NCBI GenBank assembly: GCA_050288425.1
Contig: JBNKDU010000136.1
Coordinates: forward strand, 62,001 to 126,000
Length of the DNA: 64,000 nt
Source: JARRKU01 sp050288425
Lineage (GTDB): Bacteria; Desulfobacterota; Desulfobacteria; Desulfobacterales; Desulfosarcinaceae
Direction of reading: 5' to 3'
The notes below the pieces were generated by a model. It saw nothing but the letters and a program-made list of their open reading frames with translations, made no database searches and was not told the DNA's origin. Positions 47,282 through 56,437 of this stretch are shown here, one piece after another. A program made the translations under genes and the position numbers. Every line of letters begins with the position of its first letter. Position 1 is the stretch's first letter.

Positions 47282-47935
47282 TCAGTGAGTCAATGATTCC
47301 TTATAGACTTTGTAGAAGAGACCATAGTCGGCCAGGCCGCGCTGGATGATCTTGTCGAAATCGTCGACGTTGCGGATGTTCAGGATCATATTCACCGACC
47401 TTTGAAAGGCGATCATGTAATCCATGGTTCGGAACCGGCTGGTGAGCAGGACCACGTAAATATTGCGACGGGTCTCCATGAACAATCGTTCCATATAGAT
47501 CAGCAGGGGATTGGCATCGGGATCCTGGGTGTCGAAAAACTCGTTGAGGATCACCAGATCGTAGTTGTGATAGCGCATCTTCTTGAGCGCTTCGCGGCTG
47601 TTGGCCACCTCGGTGACATGGTACTCCAGAACATCCAGGCTGGGGCGGATCTTCTGCCGGATCAGCGGGTCGGACTCGCAAACCAGGGCGGTCTTGCCCT
47701 CTTCCTCGATAAAATCGAAGGGTTTATCGGTGGCATCGTATCCATCGCCCTCCTCTTCGGCGAAATCGAACAAGTCGTCGAAGGCTGCATCGGCATCGAG
47801 GGGTTCCTCGTCCCTGGCGGGAATGGCGATCTTGGTGTTGCAGCGCGGGCATTTCACACTGGCCGATTTTCCTTTGGGCAGCTTACTGTCCGCGATCTTG
47901 AACCTACCCTGACAGCTTTGACATACAATTTCCAT
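47282..47935 (-). CDS. MJ0042-type zinc-ribbon protein with degenerate receiver domain
   Basis: A 217-residue protein. Residues 1-40 are a zinc ribbon (CQSCQGRFKIADSKLP and CPRCNTKIAIPA) of the MJ0042/zinc_ribbon_5 type, followed by an acidic linker. Residues about 80-215 look like a CheY-type receiver (KTALVCESDPLIRQKIRPSLDVLEYHV), but the strand that should carry the phosphorylated Asp reads DLVILNEFF, with Asn. It is thus probably a phosphorylation-independent signalling or scaffold protein. It directly precedes the metallo-hydrolase gene and follows the PilU-like gene. Confidence 0.75.
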   Translation of the reverse strand: MEIVCQSCQGRFKIADSKLPKGKSASVKCPRCNTKIAIPARDEEPLDADAAFDDLFDFAEEEGDGYDATDKPFDFIEEEGKTALVCESDPLIRQKIRPSLDVLEYHVTEVANSREALKKMRYHNYDLVILNEFFDTQDPDANPLLIYMERLFMETRRNIYVVLLTSRFRTMDYMIAFQRSVNMILNIRNVDDFDKIIQRGLADYGLFYKVYKESLTH

Positions 47936-47966
47936 GGCTGATCATCTATTCCCCGGTGGAGGTTGA

Positions 47967-49130
47967 TTAGGATTTGTGATAGGCCCGATCGATCTCCAGG
48001 TCCTTGATATCGGTGGTGGCCTCGCCCCGGGCGCTCTTGACCCGGTCGATTCCCCGGCCGGCAACGGCCTTATGAGAGGCATAGGCCAGCGCCGTCTCCT
48101 GGGTGACCAGCCCCTGTTCGTACAGACCGATAATGTAATCGTCGAAGGTGGTCATGCCGAAGGGACGTCCGGCCTGCATCATCTCGTAAAAGGTCTTCCC
48201 TTCGGACTCTCCCTGCAGGATGGCCTCCTTGACCCGCAGGTTCATGCGCAGGATCTCGAATGCCGCCGCCCGGCCTCCGCCGACCTTGGGCAGCAGTCGC
48301 TGGCTGATGATCCAGCGGACCGTATCGGCCAGACGGATGCGCACCTGTTTTTCCTCCTCATTGGTAAACATGCCCAGCATTCGGTTGAAGGCCTGGCCGG
48401 CATCCACCGTATGCAGGGTGGACAGAACCAGGTGACCGGTTTCCGCGGCGGTCAGACCGATCTCCACCGTCTCGCGGTCGCGCATCTCCCCCACCAGGAT
48501 CACCTTGGGCGCCTGGCGCAGGGCCGCGCGCAGCCCGTTGGCGAAGTTGTCGAAATCGCGCCCCAATTCGCGTTGGTTGAAAGTCGCCTTCTTGTGGGGA
48601 TGCTGGTATTCGATCGGGTCTTCCAATGTCACCACGTGGGCGGCCCGCCTCTCATTGATATCTTCCAAAATAGCCGCCAGGGAAGTGGTCTTGCCGGTAC
48701 CGGTGGCGCCGGTAAAGATGATGATGCCGTTCAACTCACTGGCCACGTCGAAAAATGACTCGGGCAGTTTCATGTCCCGGATGGTGGGCACCTTGGATTC
48801 CAATTGTCGCAACACGATGGAATATTGGCCGGTCTGGGAGAAAATATTGACACGAAAGCGGGCCTTTCCGGGCAGGCTGTACGACAGGTCGCAGGAACCG
48901 GTGTTGATCAGCGTTTCGGTGAGACGGCGGTCGCCGCCGATCAGGTTCATGGCCACCATCTCGGTCTGAAAGGGCGAGAGGGTCTTGATGGGCGGCTTGA
49001 TTTCCACCGGCACCAGTTCGCCGGCGCTTTCCACCTGCAGGGGACGGCCGACGGTAAAATTCAAATCCGACACCGAGCTGTGGGAATCGAGCATGCGGGT
49101 CAGAATGTGATCAATTTCCTGTCTTCTCAT
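47967..49130 (-). CDS. PilT/PilU-type twitching motility ATPase (PilU-like)
   Basis: A 387-residue secretion-type ATPase. Walker A is FTGATGTGKTTSLAAIL; the Asp box is VVTLEDPIEYQH; Walker B is KVILVGEMRDRETVEIGLTAAETGHLVLSTLHT. The C-terminal AIRNLIRE motif of PilT is replaced by FEILRMNLRVKEAI, which suits PilU-like accessory retraction ATPases. It follows a true PilT by about 150 bases. No pilin or PilB gene is nearby. Confidence 0.86.
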   Translation of the reverse strand: MRRQEIDHILTRMLDSHSSVSDLNFTVGRPLQVESAGELVPVEIKPPIKTLSPFQTEMVAMNLIGGDRRLTETLINTGSCDLSYSLPGKARFRVNIFSQTGQYSIVLRQLESKVPTIRDMKLPESFFDVASELNGIIIFTGATGTGKTTSLAAILEDINERRAAHVVTLEDPIEYQHPHKKATFNQRELGRDFDNFANGLRAALRQAPKVILVGEMRDRETVEIGLTAAETGHLVLSTLHTVDAGQAFNRMLGMFTNEEEKQVRIRLADTVRWIISQRLLPKVGGGRAAAFEILRMNLRVKEAILQGESEGKTFYEMMQAGRPFGMTTFDDYIIGLYEQGLVTQETALAYASHKAVAGRGIDRVKSARGEATTDIKDLEIDRAYHKS

Positions 49131-49284
49131 GGGCCACCTCGATTGGATGGGCGGCTCTCGGATCGTCCCATACGATCCATCGCCATCCGCAAATTATAAC
49201 TTCAAATGGTCGGCCGGCGCAATGGATGCCCCATCGAATCCTGCAACGACAGACCGACCAGGCCGGTCCCGAATTCAAATCGGG

Positions 49285-50367
49285 CTAGGCCTCGGTGAAA
49301 TCGGTGGGCGGGGACTTCAACAACGGCCGGAAACGTCCCTTTTCGTTGGCCTTCATGTAGGCATCCTCGGCACTGATTCTCCCCTTGTTGAACAATTCCA
49401 TGATGGCATCGTCCAGCAACTGCATACCATATTTTTTCCCGGTTTGAATCATGGAGGAAATCTGATGCGATTTGGCCTCCCGAACCAGGTTGCGCACGGC
49501 AGGTGTGGCGATGAGAATTTCCAGTGCCGGAACGCGTCCCTTCTTGTCGATGCGTTTAAAAAGGGTCTGGGAGATGATGGCGCGAATCCCGTCGGCCAGG
49601 GTGGAGCGGATCTGGCCCTGCTCATTGGCGGGGAAGACCTCCACGATACGGTCCACGGTCTTGGCGGCGCTGGTGGTGTGCAGGGTGGAAAAGACCAGGT
49701 GGCCGGTGGAGGCGGCCTCGATGGCCCGGGAGATGGTCTCCAGGTCGCGCATTTCACCCACCAGAATCACGTCGGGATCCTCGCGCAGGGCACCGCGCAG
49801 GGCCGCGGAAAATGATTTGGTGTGAATGCCCACCTCGCGCTGGTTGACCAGACATCCCCGGCTCTGGTGCACGAATTCGATGGGGTCCTCGATGGTGATG
49901 ATGTGGTCGCTGCGGGTGCGATTGGCCTCGTCGATAATGGCCGCCAGGGTGGTGGATTTTCCGGAGCCGGTGGGTCCGGTGATGATCACCAGGCCACGGG
50001 GCAGGCCGGCCAGTTTGGCCATCACCGGCGGCAGCCCCAACTGCTCGCAGGTCATGATGGTACTGGGAATCTCACGGAATACGGCGCCGACACCGTTCTT
50101 CTGCATGAAGAAATTGGCGCGGTAGCGGGCCAGGCCCGGTATTTCATATCCGAAATCCACATCGCCGGTCTCTTCAAAAGTCTTGATCTTGTCGGCCGCG
50201 GCGATTTCATACAGCATGGCGCGCAATTCGTCGTTCTCCAGCACCTTGAACTTCACCCGCTCGACATCTCCGTGGATGCGCAGGGCCGGGGGCTGTCCGG
50301 CCATCAAGTGGAGGTCGGAGGCATTCTGCTCATGCATCAATTTGAAGAAGGCATCGATTTTGGCCAT
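49285..50367 (-). CDS. pilT: Type IV pilus retraction ATPase PilT
   Basis: A 360-residue hexameric ATPase that depolymerises type IV pili. Motifs: ASDLHLMAGQPP, Walker A ITGPTGSGKSTTLAAI, IITIEDPIEFVH, DVILVGEMRDLETISRAIEAASTGHLVFSTLHT, and the PilT-specific AVRNLVREAK. The C-terminal MQLLDDAIMELFNKGRISAEDAYMKA is also typical. AGGGAG precedes the ATG. It leads the pilT-pilU-zinc ribbon set. Confidence 0.93.
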   Translation of the reverse strand: MAKIDAFFKLMHEQNASDLHLMAGQPPALRIHGDVERVKFKVLENDELRAMLYEIAAADKIKTFEETGDVDFGYEIPGLARYRANFFMQKNGVGAVFREIPSTIMTCEQLGLPPVMAKLAGLPRGLVIITGPTGSGKSTTLAAIIDEANRTRSDHIITIEDPIEFVHQSRGCLVNQREVGIHTKSFSAALRGALREDPDVILVGEMRDLETISRAIEAASTGHLVFSTLHTTSAAKTVDRIVEVFPANEQGQIRSTLADGIRAIISQTLFKRIDKKGRVPALEILIATPAVRNLVREAKSHQISSMIQTGKKYGMQLLDDAIMELFNKGRISAEDAYMKANEKGRFRPLLKSPPTDFTEA

Positions 50368-50460
50368 TGGGACTCCCTGTCGTCTTTATCAAAATGGGGA
50401 AAAAAGAATGCTCATCGGAAACTCATAGCACCCCTACTATCGGTCGAATGGCCCAGGGGT

Positions 50461-50976
50461 TTAACTAAATGTGCTGGGGGGATGCTTGAGGACGGCTACT
50501 TTTTCATCGGCCACATCCATGGCCTCCATGCTCTCCTTGCCGATTTCGAGCAGTTTGGAGTGCGCTTCGATCACCGATCGGATCTGGACTTCGATCTGCA
50601 TGCGCTGTCGCTTCAATTCGGCAATGTCCTCATGGAGTTGGGACAACCGGCTATGGGCCCGGTTGAGGACTTTTTCCGCCTTGACCTCGGCATCGGCGAT
50701 GATCACCTCGGCCGACTTGCGTGCATTCTCCTTCATCTGTTCCAGCACCTTCTGGGAATTGAGCATGGCGCGCTTGAAGGTCTCTTCGCGTTCCTTATAG
50801 CCCTGGGTTTCCAGCTTCAGGCGCCGAATCTCCTCCCGCAGGCTTTTGTTTTCACCCTGCAGGGTATTGAATTCATCGGCGACCTGTTCGAGGAACCGAT
50901 CGACTTCGCGGATGTCGAAGCCGCGAAAACGGACCCGAAACTGATGTTGCTGGATATCAAGAGGGGTTAATTTCAT
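50461..50976 (-). CDS. DivIVA domain-containing protein
   Basis: A 171-residue coiled-coil protein. The N-terminus TPLDIQQHQFRVRFRGFDIREVDRFLEQVADE is the DivIVA lipid-binding/curvature domain, followed by long heptad-rich helices. Members guide cell poles, division or envelope growth. ATG 50976 has AGGAGG about eight bases upstream. It follows the yggT gene, as in many genomes. Confidence 0.88.
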   Translation of the reverse strand: MKLTPLDIQQHQFRVRFRGFDIREVDRFLEQVADEFNTLQGENKSLREEIRRLKLETQGYKEREETFKRAMLNSQKVLEQMKENARKSAEVIIADAEVKAEKVLNRAHSRLSQLHEDIAELKRQRMQIEVQIRSVIEAHSKLLEIGKESMEAMDVADEKVAVLKHPPSTFS

Positions 50977-51000
50977 TAGGATCGCCTCCTGTTGGGGCAA

Positions 51001-51300
51001 TTAAAGCATGGTGCGACCAATGTATTCCAGGCTGCGGCCAAGAAATGATTTCAGGAAAATAATCGCCAGGAACACAACGATGGGCGACAGATCGATTCCG
51101 CCGAAACTCACCGGCAGTCTCCGGCGAATGGGATAGAGCACCGGCTCGGTCACGCTGTGAACGAAGCGCACGATGGGATTGTAAGGATCCGGACTGACCC
51201 AGGAAAGCACGGCCCGGGCGATGACGACGAACATGAATAAATTGAGAATCAGGTCCAGAACATTGGCGATGGCGATGAAGAAATAGCCGAAAATAGCCAT
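51001..51300 (-). CDS. YggT family membrane protein
   Basis: A 99-residue protein with two hydrophobic segments. The conserved AVLSWVSPDPYNPIVRFVHSVTEPVLYPIRRRLP centre is diagnostic of YggT. Its role is uncertain, linked to osmotic tolerance and cell-division proteins. It sits immediately before the DivIVA-like gene. Confidence 0.9.
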   Translation of the reverse strand: MAIFGYFFIAIANVLDLILNLFMFVVIARAVLSWVSPDPYNPIVRFVHSVTEPVLYPIRRRLPVSFGGIDLSPIVVFLAIIFLKSFLGRSLEYIGRTML

Positions 51301-51787
51301 ATGAAATCGAGGTTCCTTTGAATATCGTTATTCAAGCCGGCGGCGATCCCATCTTCTCCTGCCGGCGGCCCCACGGGCACTTCGAAGGAACCATAAAGCC
51401 AAAGAAGTGAATAAGTCAAGATTTTTCGTGGGTTGCACCGATACCAACCGCAAGGCGATGAGGGACAGCGAGGAAGAAAAGAAGAAAAATCGGGACCGCA
51501 CCGCACAAATCGGACTCCGATCCGGTTCCCGAAATCCCACCCGCTGCCGGCACCGGATCCCTTCTCGAATCGCCGCCGATGCAACCGGGCTTCATTCCAT
51601 TGATTTTTCTTGACAATTGAGTGCCACCCTTTAAAGTGTGGCCAGACGGCCGGCCCCAGGCGATGGAGTCCCATCGCCCGACCCAATCATCTGACCGCAA
51701 TCCACCAGGATCGGCCGGCCACCCGAACATGCTCCGAGGCGACGGCGGCCATGGACGCACCGGCGATAATATAGGAGATTTTTCAGG
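51301..51787. other. Divergent intergenic region between yggT and proC
   Basis: About 490 bases with only low-quality short frames. It contains one readable promoter (51610-51637, toward proC). The left half is unassigned; no repeat or RNA fold stood out. Confidence 0.35.
51610..51637 (+). promoter_or_regulatory. Candidate sigma-70 promoter of proC
   Basis: TTGACA and TAAAGT are 16 bases apart. The predicted start is about 145 bases before the proC ATG, leaving a fairly long leader. Confidence 0.4.
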
Positions 51788-52642
51788 ATGTTGAGCGAAA
51801 AGACCATTGGCTTCATCGGCGCCGGCAACATGGCCGAAACCCTGTTCAGCGGACTGATCGGCTCGGGACTGTCCACTCCCGACAAGATCATCTGCTCGGA
51901 TGTACGGTCGGAATGGCTGCAGGAATTGCAGAAACGGCACGGCATCACCACCACCACCGAAAACAACACCGTCATCCAGACCGCCCAAATCATCATTTAC
52001 GCGGTAAAACCCCAGATCATGGCCGATGTCATCCGGGAAACGGCCCATGGGCTGGACATGTCCAAGCTGATCATTTCCATTGCCGCCGGTGTGCCCCTGG
52101 CCGCCATCGAATCCCTGGTCCACAAGGATCTGCGCCTGATCCGCTGCATGCCCAACGTGTGCGTGGCGGTCAAGGAAGGCGCCTCGGCCATCACCGCCGG
52201 CCAGCACGCCCGCCCGGAGGACATCGATATGGCCATGGCGATCTTCCGGTCGGTGGGTCGCTGTGTGTATTTAAAGGAAAACTACCTGCTGGATGCCGTG
52301 ACCGGTTTGAGCGGCAGCGGTCCGGGCTACATATTCATGATCCTCGATGCCCTGGCGGATGCAGGCGTCAAGGCAGGACTTCCCCGGGCCGAGGCCACGG
52401 AGCTCTCCGCCCAGACGGTACTCGGCGCCGCCAAGATGCTGCTGGAGACCCATGTCCATCCCGGCCAGCTCAAGGACATGGTCACATCGCCGGGCGGTAC
52501 GACCATCGCCGGCCTGCACGCCCTGGAGAAAGGCGGACTGCGGGCCACCTTGATCGACGCGGTGGAAGCGGCCACCCTGCGCTCCAGAGAGTTGGGGGAA
52601 ATGGTCACCCACAAATTCGACAGTCTTGCGACCAAGAAGTAA
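51788..52642 (+). CDS. proC: Pyrroline-5-carboxylate reductase
   Basis: A 284-residue enzyme for the last step of proline synthesis. The N-terminal NADPH fold reads TIGFIGAGNMAETLFSGLIGSG. The C-terminal dimer domain has AVTGLSGSGPGYIFMILDALADAGVKAGLPR and the family signature SPGGTTIAGLHALEKGGLRATLIDAVEAAT. AGGAG-like AGGAGATTTTTCAGG precedes the ATG. It leads the MauE-CcdA-thioredoxin genes, starting six bases before the next. Confidence 0.95.
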   Translation: MLSEKTIGFIGAGNMAETLFSGLIGSGLSTPDKIICSDVRSEWLQELQKRHGITTTTENNTVIQTAQIIIYAVKPQIMADVIRETAHGLDMSKLIISIAAGVPLAAIESLVHKDLRLIRCMPNVCVAVKEGASAITAGQHARPEDIDMAMAIFRSVGRCVYLKENYLLDAVTGLSGSGPGYIFMILDALADAGVKAGLPRAEATELSAQTVLGAAKMLLETHVHPGQLKDMVTSPGGTTIAGLHALEKGGLRATLIDAVEAATLRSRELGEMVTHKFDSLATKK

Positions 52643-52648
52643 CCCCAT

Positions 52649-53119
52649 ATGGATACCGGCCAAATAAACCGCCTGACGCGACACGCCTACACCCTCGGCC
52701 GCCTCCTGTTGGGAGGCGTCTTCATCTATGCCAGCTGGAGCAAGTTGTTCCATCCGGCCGCGTTTTCCGACATGATCGCCAATTACCAGATTCTGCCCCC
52801 CCGCCTGGTGGGGCCGGTGGCCCTGACGCTGCCCTGGTTCGAGCTGGTTAGCGGCGTCTGCCTGGTGATCCACCGTTGGACCCGGGGCAGCGCCCTGCTG
52901 GTATCCGGCATGATGTTGGTCTTCCTGGTCGCCTTGGGCTTGAATGCATGGCGCGGCCTGGATGTCGCCTGCGGCTGTTTCACCCTGGATGCTTCTGCGC
53001 CGGCCAGCATGTGGATCTATCTGCTGCGCGACACGGGTCTGCTGATCCTGGCCGTATATATCCTGCTCGGCCGTTCCTCGGCGGACATGGGCCCGACCTC
53101 CCCGCAGGCCATCCCCTGA
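52649..53119 (+). CDS. MauE/DoxX-family membrane protein
   Basis: A 156-residue protein with four predicted membrane helices. The first contains GRLLLGGVFIYASWSKLFHPAAF, the DoxX/MauE opening; a CGCF motif (DVACGCFTLD) lies between helices three and four. MauE proteins help form disulfides or mature periplasmic redox proteins. It starts six bases after proC and is followed by ccdA and a thioredoxin-like gene, which supports a redox role. Confidence 0.8.
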   Translation: MDTGQINRLTRHAYTLGRLLLGGVFIYASWSKLFHPAAFSDMIANYQILPPRLVGPVALTLPWFELVSGVCLVIHRWTRGSALLVSGMMLVFLVALGLNAWRGLDVACGCFTLDASAPASMWIYLLRDTGLLILAVYILLGRSSADMGPTSPQAIP

Positions 53120-53133
53120 CAAAGGAATTCGAA

Positions 53134-53832
53134 ATGTTTGCCGAGGTGACCCTATCCATCGCCTTTCTCTACGGCCTGCTCTCTTTCTTTTCGCCCTGTG
53201 TTCTGCCGCTGATCCCTTCGTATTTCTGTTTCATCACCGGCATGTCCCTGGAGCAGCTGAGCAACGCCTCCAATGCCGTTGTCCGGCGCAAGATCATCTT
53301 CGCCACCCTGGCTTTCGTTTCGGGCTTCTCGCTGGTATTCGTCGTACTGGGTTTGTCGGCTTCGGTACTCGGCGGATTTTTATCGGCCTATCGAAATTGG
53401 ATCCGCATATCGGGAGGTATGCTGATCATCTTGTTCGGACTGCACATGACCGGCCTGGTGACCATTCCGCTGTTCCAATATGAGAAACGCTTGCAAGTGA
53501 GTCAGAAACCCTTACATTTTCTGGGTACATTTTTTATCGGCATGGCATTCGGGGCCGGGTGGACCCCCTGCATCGGCCCCATTCTGGCGTCGCTGCTGGT
53601 GATGGCCCAGGATCAGGAGACCATGGGCCAGGCGGGATGGTTGCTGGGTACTTATTCGGCTGGCATGGCCCTGCCGTTTCTCATTCTATCCGTCGGCATC
53701 AATTTTCTGCTGGTCTTCCTCCGAAAGGCATCGAAAGTACTACGCTGGGTCAATCCCGTGGCCGGCACCTTGTTGATCATCACCGGCTTGCTGTTGATGA
53801 CCAACAAACTTCAGCAATTGTATTTGACATAG
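53134..53832 (+). CDS. ccdA: Cytochrome c biogenesis protein CcdA (thiol-disulfide transporter)
   Basis: A 232-residue, six-helix membrane protein carrying reducing equivalents from cytoplasmic thioredoxin to the periplasm. The two redox Cys are in FFSPCVLPLIPSYFCF and FGAGWTPCIGPILAS, as in the family. AAAGGAATTCGAA precedes ATG 53134; the longer frame upstream overlaps the MauE gene and is rejected. Confidence 0.93.
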   Translation: MFAEVTLSIAFLYGLLSFFSPCVLPLIPSYFCFITGMSLEQLSNASNAVVRRKIIFATLAFVSGFSLVFVVLGLSASVLGGFLSAYRNWIRISGGMLIILFGLHMTGLVTIPLFQYEKRLQVSQKPLHFLGTFFIGMAFGAGWTPCIGPILASLLVMAQDQETMGQAGWLLGTYSAGMALPFLILSVGINFLLVFLRKASKVLRWVNPVAGTLLIITGLLLMTNKLQQLYLT

Positions 53833-53878
53833 GACCCAACGGCTTGGTTGCGCGGCCCCGGCAAGGAGATCGTATCGC

Positions 53879-54361
53879 ATGTGGCGTACCACAATCTGCA
53901 CGATTCTGGCGCTGGTCGTCTTCTCGAAACCTCCACCGGCCCTGAGTTCCGGTTCGACATCTCGAATCAACTGGCTCAACTTCGAAGAGGCCGAAAAGTT
54001 CAGGAACGGCGACCGCAAATTCTTCATCTATTTCTATGCCGACTGGTGTACCTATTGCCACAAGCTGAAGAAAAAAACCTTTTCCGAAGCCGAAATCATC
54101 GACTTCATCAACACCCATTTCATACCGGTGGCGGTGGATACAGACAAAGAAAAGCGCCTCGCCAGCCGGTTCGGCGTCCGTAGTCTGCCCGATCTGCGGT
54201 TTCTGACGCCCGAGGGGGAAGACCTGGCCCGTTGGCCCGGCTATATCGAGAAAGATCACCTGCTCTTGATGCTGAAATACATACACACGGAAAGCTACGA
54301 CAAGATGACCTTCATGGAATTTGTCCGGCAGCAGCAAAACCAGCCATCGGCTGTCCCATAA
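53879..54361 (+). CDS. Periplasmic thioredoxin-fold protein
   Basis: A 160-residue exported protein: signal peptide of about 24 residues, then a thioredoxin domain with active site YADWCTYCHKLKKKTF and the cis-Pro loop GVRSLPDLRF. The close match to the DsbD C-terminal/thioredoxin_7 group suggests that CcdA reduces it. Probably the terminal reductant of the MauE-CcdA-Trx trio. Confidence 0.87.
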   Translation: MWRTTICTILALVVFSKPPPALSSGSTSRINWLNFEEAEKFRNGDRKFFIYFYADWCTYCHKLKKKTFSEAEIIDFINTHFIPVAVDTDKEKRLASRFGVRSLPDLRFLTPEGEDLARWPGYIEKDHLLLMLKYIHTESYDKMTFMEFVRQQQNQPSAVP

Positions 54362-54416
54362 CCAGGGGATCTCCCGTGGTGGAACCGCGCACCATTTGAG
54401 TTCCAGCGGCAGGGAA

Positions 54417-54680
54417 TCAGGGCACCTGGTCTCTGTTCGGCAGGCTGCGCCGGATCAGGCGAACGGAAAGGGAAACGGCCACGAAGAGGCTCAGGGTCAG
54501 CAAAGTCCACGGCATCCACGCGTAGCGCCCATACGCGGGATTGTCCATGGCAACCATCACGCCGGCCAGACTGAACAGCACCAGGGCCACCATGGCGATG
54601 AGCAGACACCAGCACAGGGGGGTGCTGTCATACCAGGGCATGATGATGCGGCGAAACAGGGGATTGGGATCAAGACGCAT
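54417..54680 (-). CDS. Small membrane protein of unknown function
   Basis: An 87-residue protein with two membrane helices (CWCLLIAMVALVLFSLAGVMVA and TLLTLSLFVAVSLSVRLI) and a short loop between them. Basic ends suggest an inside orientation of both termini. I recognise no family; the ribosome site (GGTGG) is weak. It lies alone between convergent neighbours. Confidence 0.6.
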   Translation of the reverse strand: MRLDPNPLFRRIIMPWYDSTPLCWCLLIAMVALVLFSLAGVMVAMDNPAYGRYAWMPWTLLTLSLFVAVSLSVRLIRRSLPNRDQVP

Positions 54681-54750
54681 GGGGCCACCAGTTCGGGTGG
54701 AATCTCGTAAACCCGATCATATTTAAGTAAATCGAAGGTAAAATCAAGCC

Positions 54751-55695
54751 ATGATTGATCAGAGAACTTCGCAGAAAAAACCAGGGGCGGCCGTGATTTC
54801 GATTCTGCTGGCTGCGCTGCTGGTGGGAGCCTGTTCCGTGAAACCTGCCCAAATGAATATCACCGGATTCGATCAGCCCCTCGGCATGGAGTCCATCCTG
54901 GACAGCGCCACGGGGCGGATTATCGACTTTGCGGCGCTGATGGACCAGTTGGAAAGGGTCCGGGTGGTCTACGTGGGTGAGCGCCATACGGCCATGCGTC
55001 ACCATCAGATTCAACTACAGATAATCCAGGCCCTCGTGGAACGCGGCCACCAGGTCCGGGTGGGCATGGAGATGTTTGCCCATACCTACCAGCGACGGCT
55101 GGACCGGTGGTCCGCCGGAGAGATGTCCTGGGATGAATTTCTCAAGCAGGTACACTGGTATGCCACCTGGCGCTTCGACGATGAACTCTACAAGGATATT
55201 CTCCTATTTGTCCAGGAACGGCATCTGCCGTTGATCGGGCTCAACATTCCGTTCTATTTGCCGCGAAAAATCAGCGTGGGCGGGCTGGACCGCCTCCTGG
55301 ATTCCGAACGCGCCTTTCTGCCCGCGGAGATCGACCTTTCCCAACCCGAACATCGGGCCTATGTGGAGGAGATCTTCCAGGCCCACCATATCAGGGGAAA
55401 AGACGATTTCGAAGACTTCTACGCCGCCCAGTGCGCCTGGGAAGATGGGATGGCCGACCAGGTGAGCCGGCACTCGGGTGATCGCGGCATCATGGTGGTC
55501 CTGGCCGGCAACGGCCATATCGTTCGAAAATTCGGCATCCCCCAACGCGCTTATAAACGCAACGGCGCGGAATATCGAACCGTATACCTGGCGGCCCCCG
55601 GCATGGAAGTGGATCGACGGGACGGCGACTTTATCTGGGTGGCGGCGCCCATGCCCGCACACAAGACAAACGGCAAACCAAAACCGATGGAATAA
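54751..55695 (+). CDS. ChaN-family lipoprotein (haem-binding uptake protein-like)
   Basis: A 314-residue outer-envelope lipoprotein: signal with lipobox LLVGACS near residue 27, then a ChaN domain with VRVVYVGERHTAMRHHQIQLQIIQAL, VGMEMFAHTYQRRLDRW and MVVLAGNGHIV. ChaN of Campylobacter binds stacked haems and is linked to iron uptake; whether this member binds haem is inferred. No transporter is adjacent. Confidence 0.82.
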   Translation: MIDQRTSQKKPGAAVISILLAALLVGACSVKPAQMNITGFDQPLGMESILDSATGRIIDFAALMDQLERVRVVYVGERHTAMRHHQIQLQIIQALVERGHQVRVGMEMFAHTYQRRLDRWSAGEMSWDEFLKQVHWYATWRFDDELYKDILLFVQERHLPLIGLNIPFYLPRKISVGGLDRLLDSERAFLPAEIDLSQPEHRAYVEEIFQAHHIRGKDDFEDFYAAQCAWEDGMADQVSRHSGDRGIMVVLAGNGHIVRKFGIPQRAYKRNGAEYRTVYLAAPGMEVDRRDGDFIWVAAPMPAHKTNGKPKPME

Positions 55696-55720
55696 ACCCG
55701 CCATGTCTCGACGGGAGGAT

Positions 55721-56227
55721 CTATCGGCCTTGCTTCTCCCGGATGAATTCTGCCAGTTCATCGGCCTCGCCCGAATCGAGTCGGCGTAATTTTTTCAGCG
55801 TTTTTTCTGCCTGGTCGAATTGCCCCATTTCTGCATAGGCCTCTCCGAGGTACTCGTAGGCCTCCGCCAGACGGTCATCGAGTTCGATGGCCTTTTTATA
55901 ATATTCGACGGCCTCGTCATATTCGCCCTGTTTCCGTAAGGTGAAGCCCAGATTGCTGTACGCCTCGGCATATTTGGAATCGATTTCGATGGCGCGGCGG
56001 TACTGCTCTTCCGCCTCGGCATATTTTTCCAGTCTCTGGTATTTTTCACCTTTTTCAAAATAAACATTGGCCTTTTGACGTGTGCCGCCCGCCGTGGAAC
56101 TGCTGGAAGGACCGGCCGAGGCTCCGTAAGCGGATTGCCCCAGGCCGACGATGGCCAGCATCAGCGTCAAGACGAAAAACAGGTGCAGAAAAGCGGCATC
56201 TAATCGTGCGATGGTTTGCATTTTCAT
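55721..56227 (-). CDS. Exported TPR-repeat protein
   Basis: A 168-residue protein: signal peptide or anchor in the first 35 residues (LHLFFVLTLMLAIVGLGQSAYG), a Ser-rich linker, then about three tetratricopeptide repeats (residues 55-160). The repeats are canonical (AEEQYRRAIEIDSKYAEAYSNLGFTL). ATG 56227 has AAGGGGGAG four bases upstream; the longer frame is rejected. A protein-protein scaffold in the periplasm is the likely role. Confidence 0.83.
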   Translation of the reverse strand: MKMQTIARLDAAFLHLFFVLTLMLAIVGLGQSAYGASAGPSSSSTAGGTRQKANVYFEKGEKYQRLEKYAEAEEQYRRAIEIDSKYAEAYSNLGFTLRKQGEYDEAVEYYKKAIELDDRLAEAYEYLGEAYAEMGQFDQAEKTLKKLRRLDSGEADELAEFIREKQGR

Positions 56228-56437
56228 GATCTCCCCCTTGCGATGTCGTTGCTTTTCGGGATGGACCCGGAATGGACTGCCACCAACGTAAGCAGCCTTG
56301 GCCGGCATGCAAGAATCCAGCGTCCTCCATGACTTCCGCAACCGGCTTGCAACATCTCCCGACCTGTATTAGAGTGAGCCCATAGGCATCGGTAATTGCC
56401 GCAGGCACGCGAACCATGCAACCGAACGGGGGAAACC

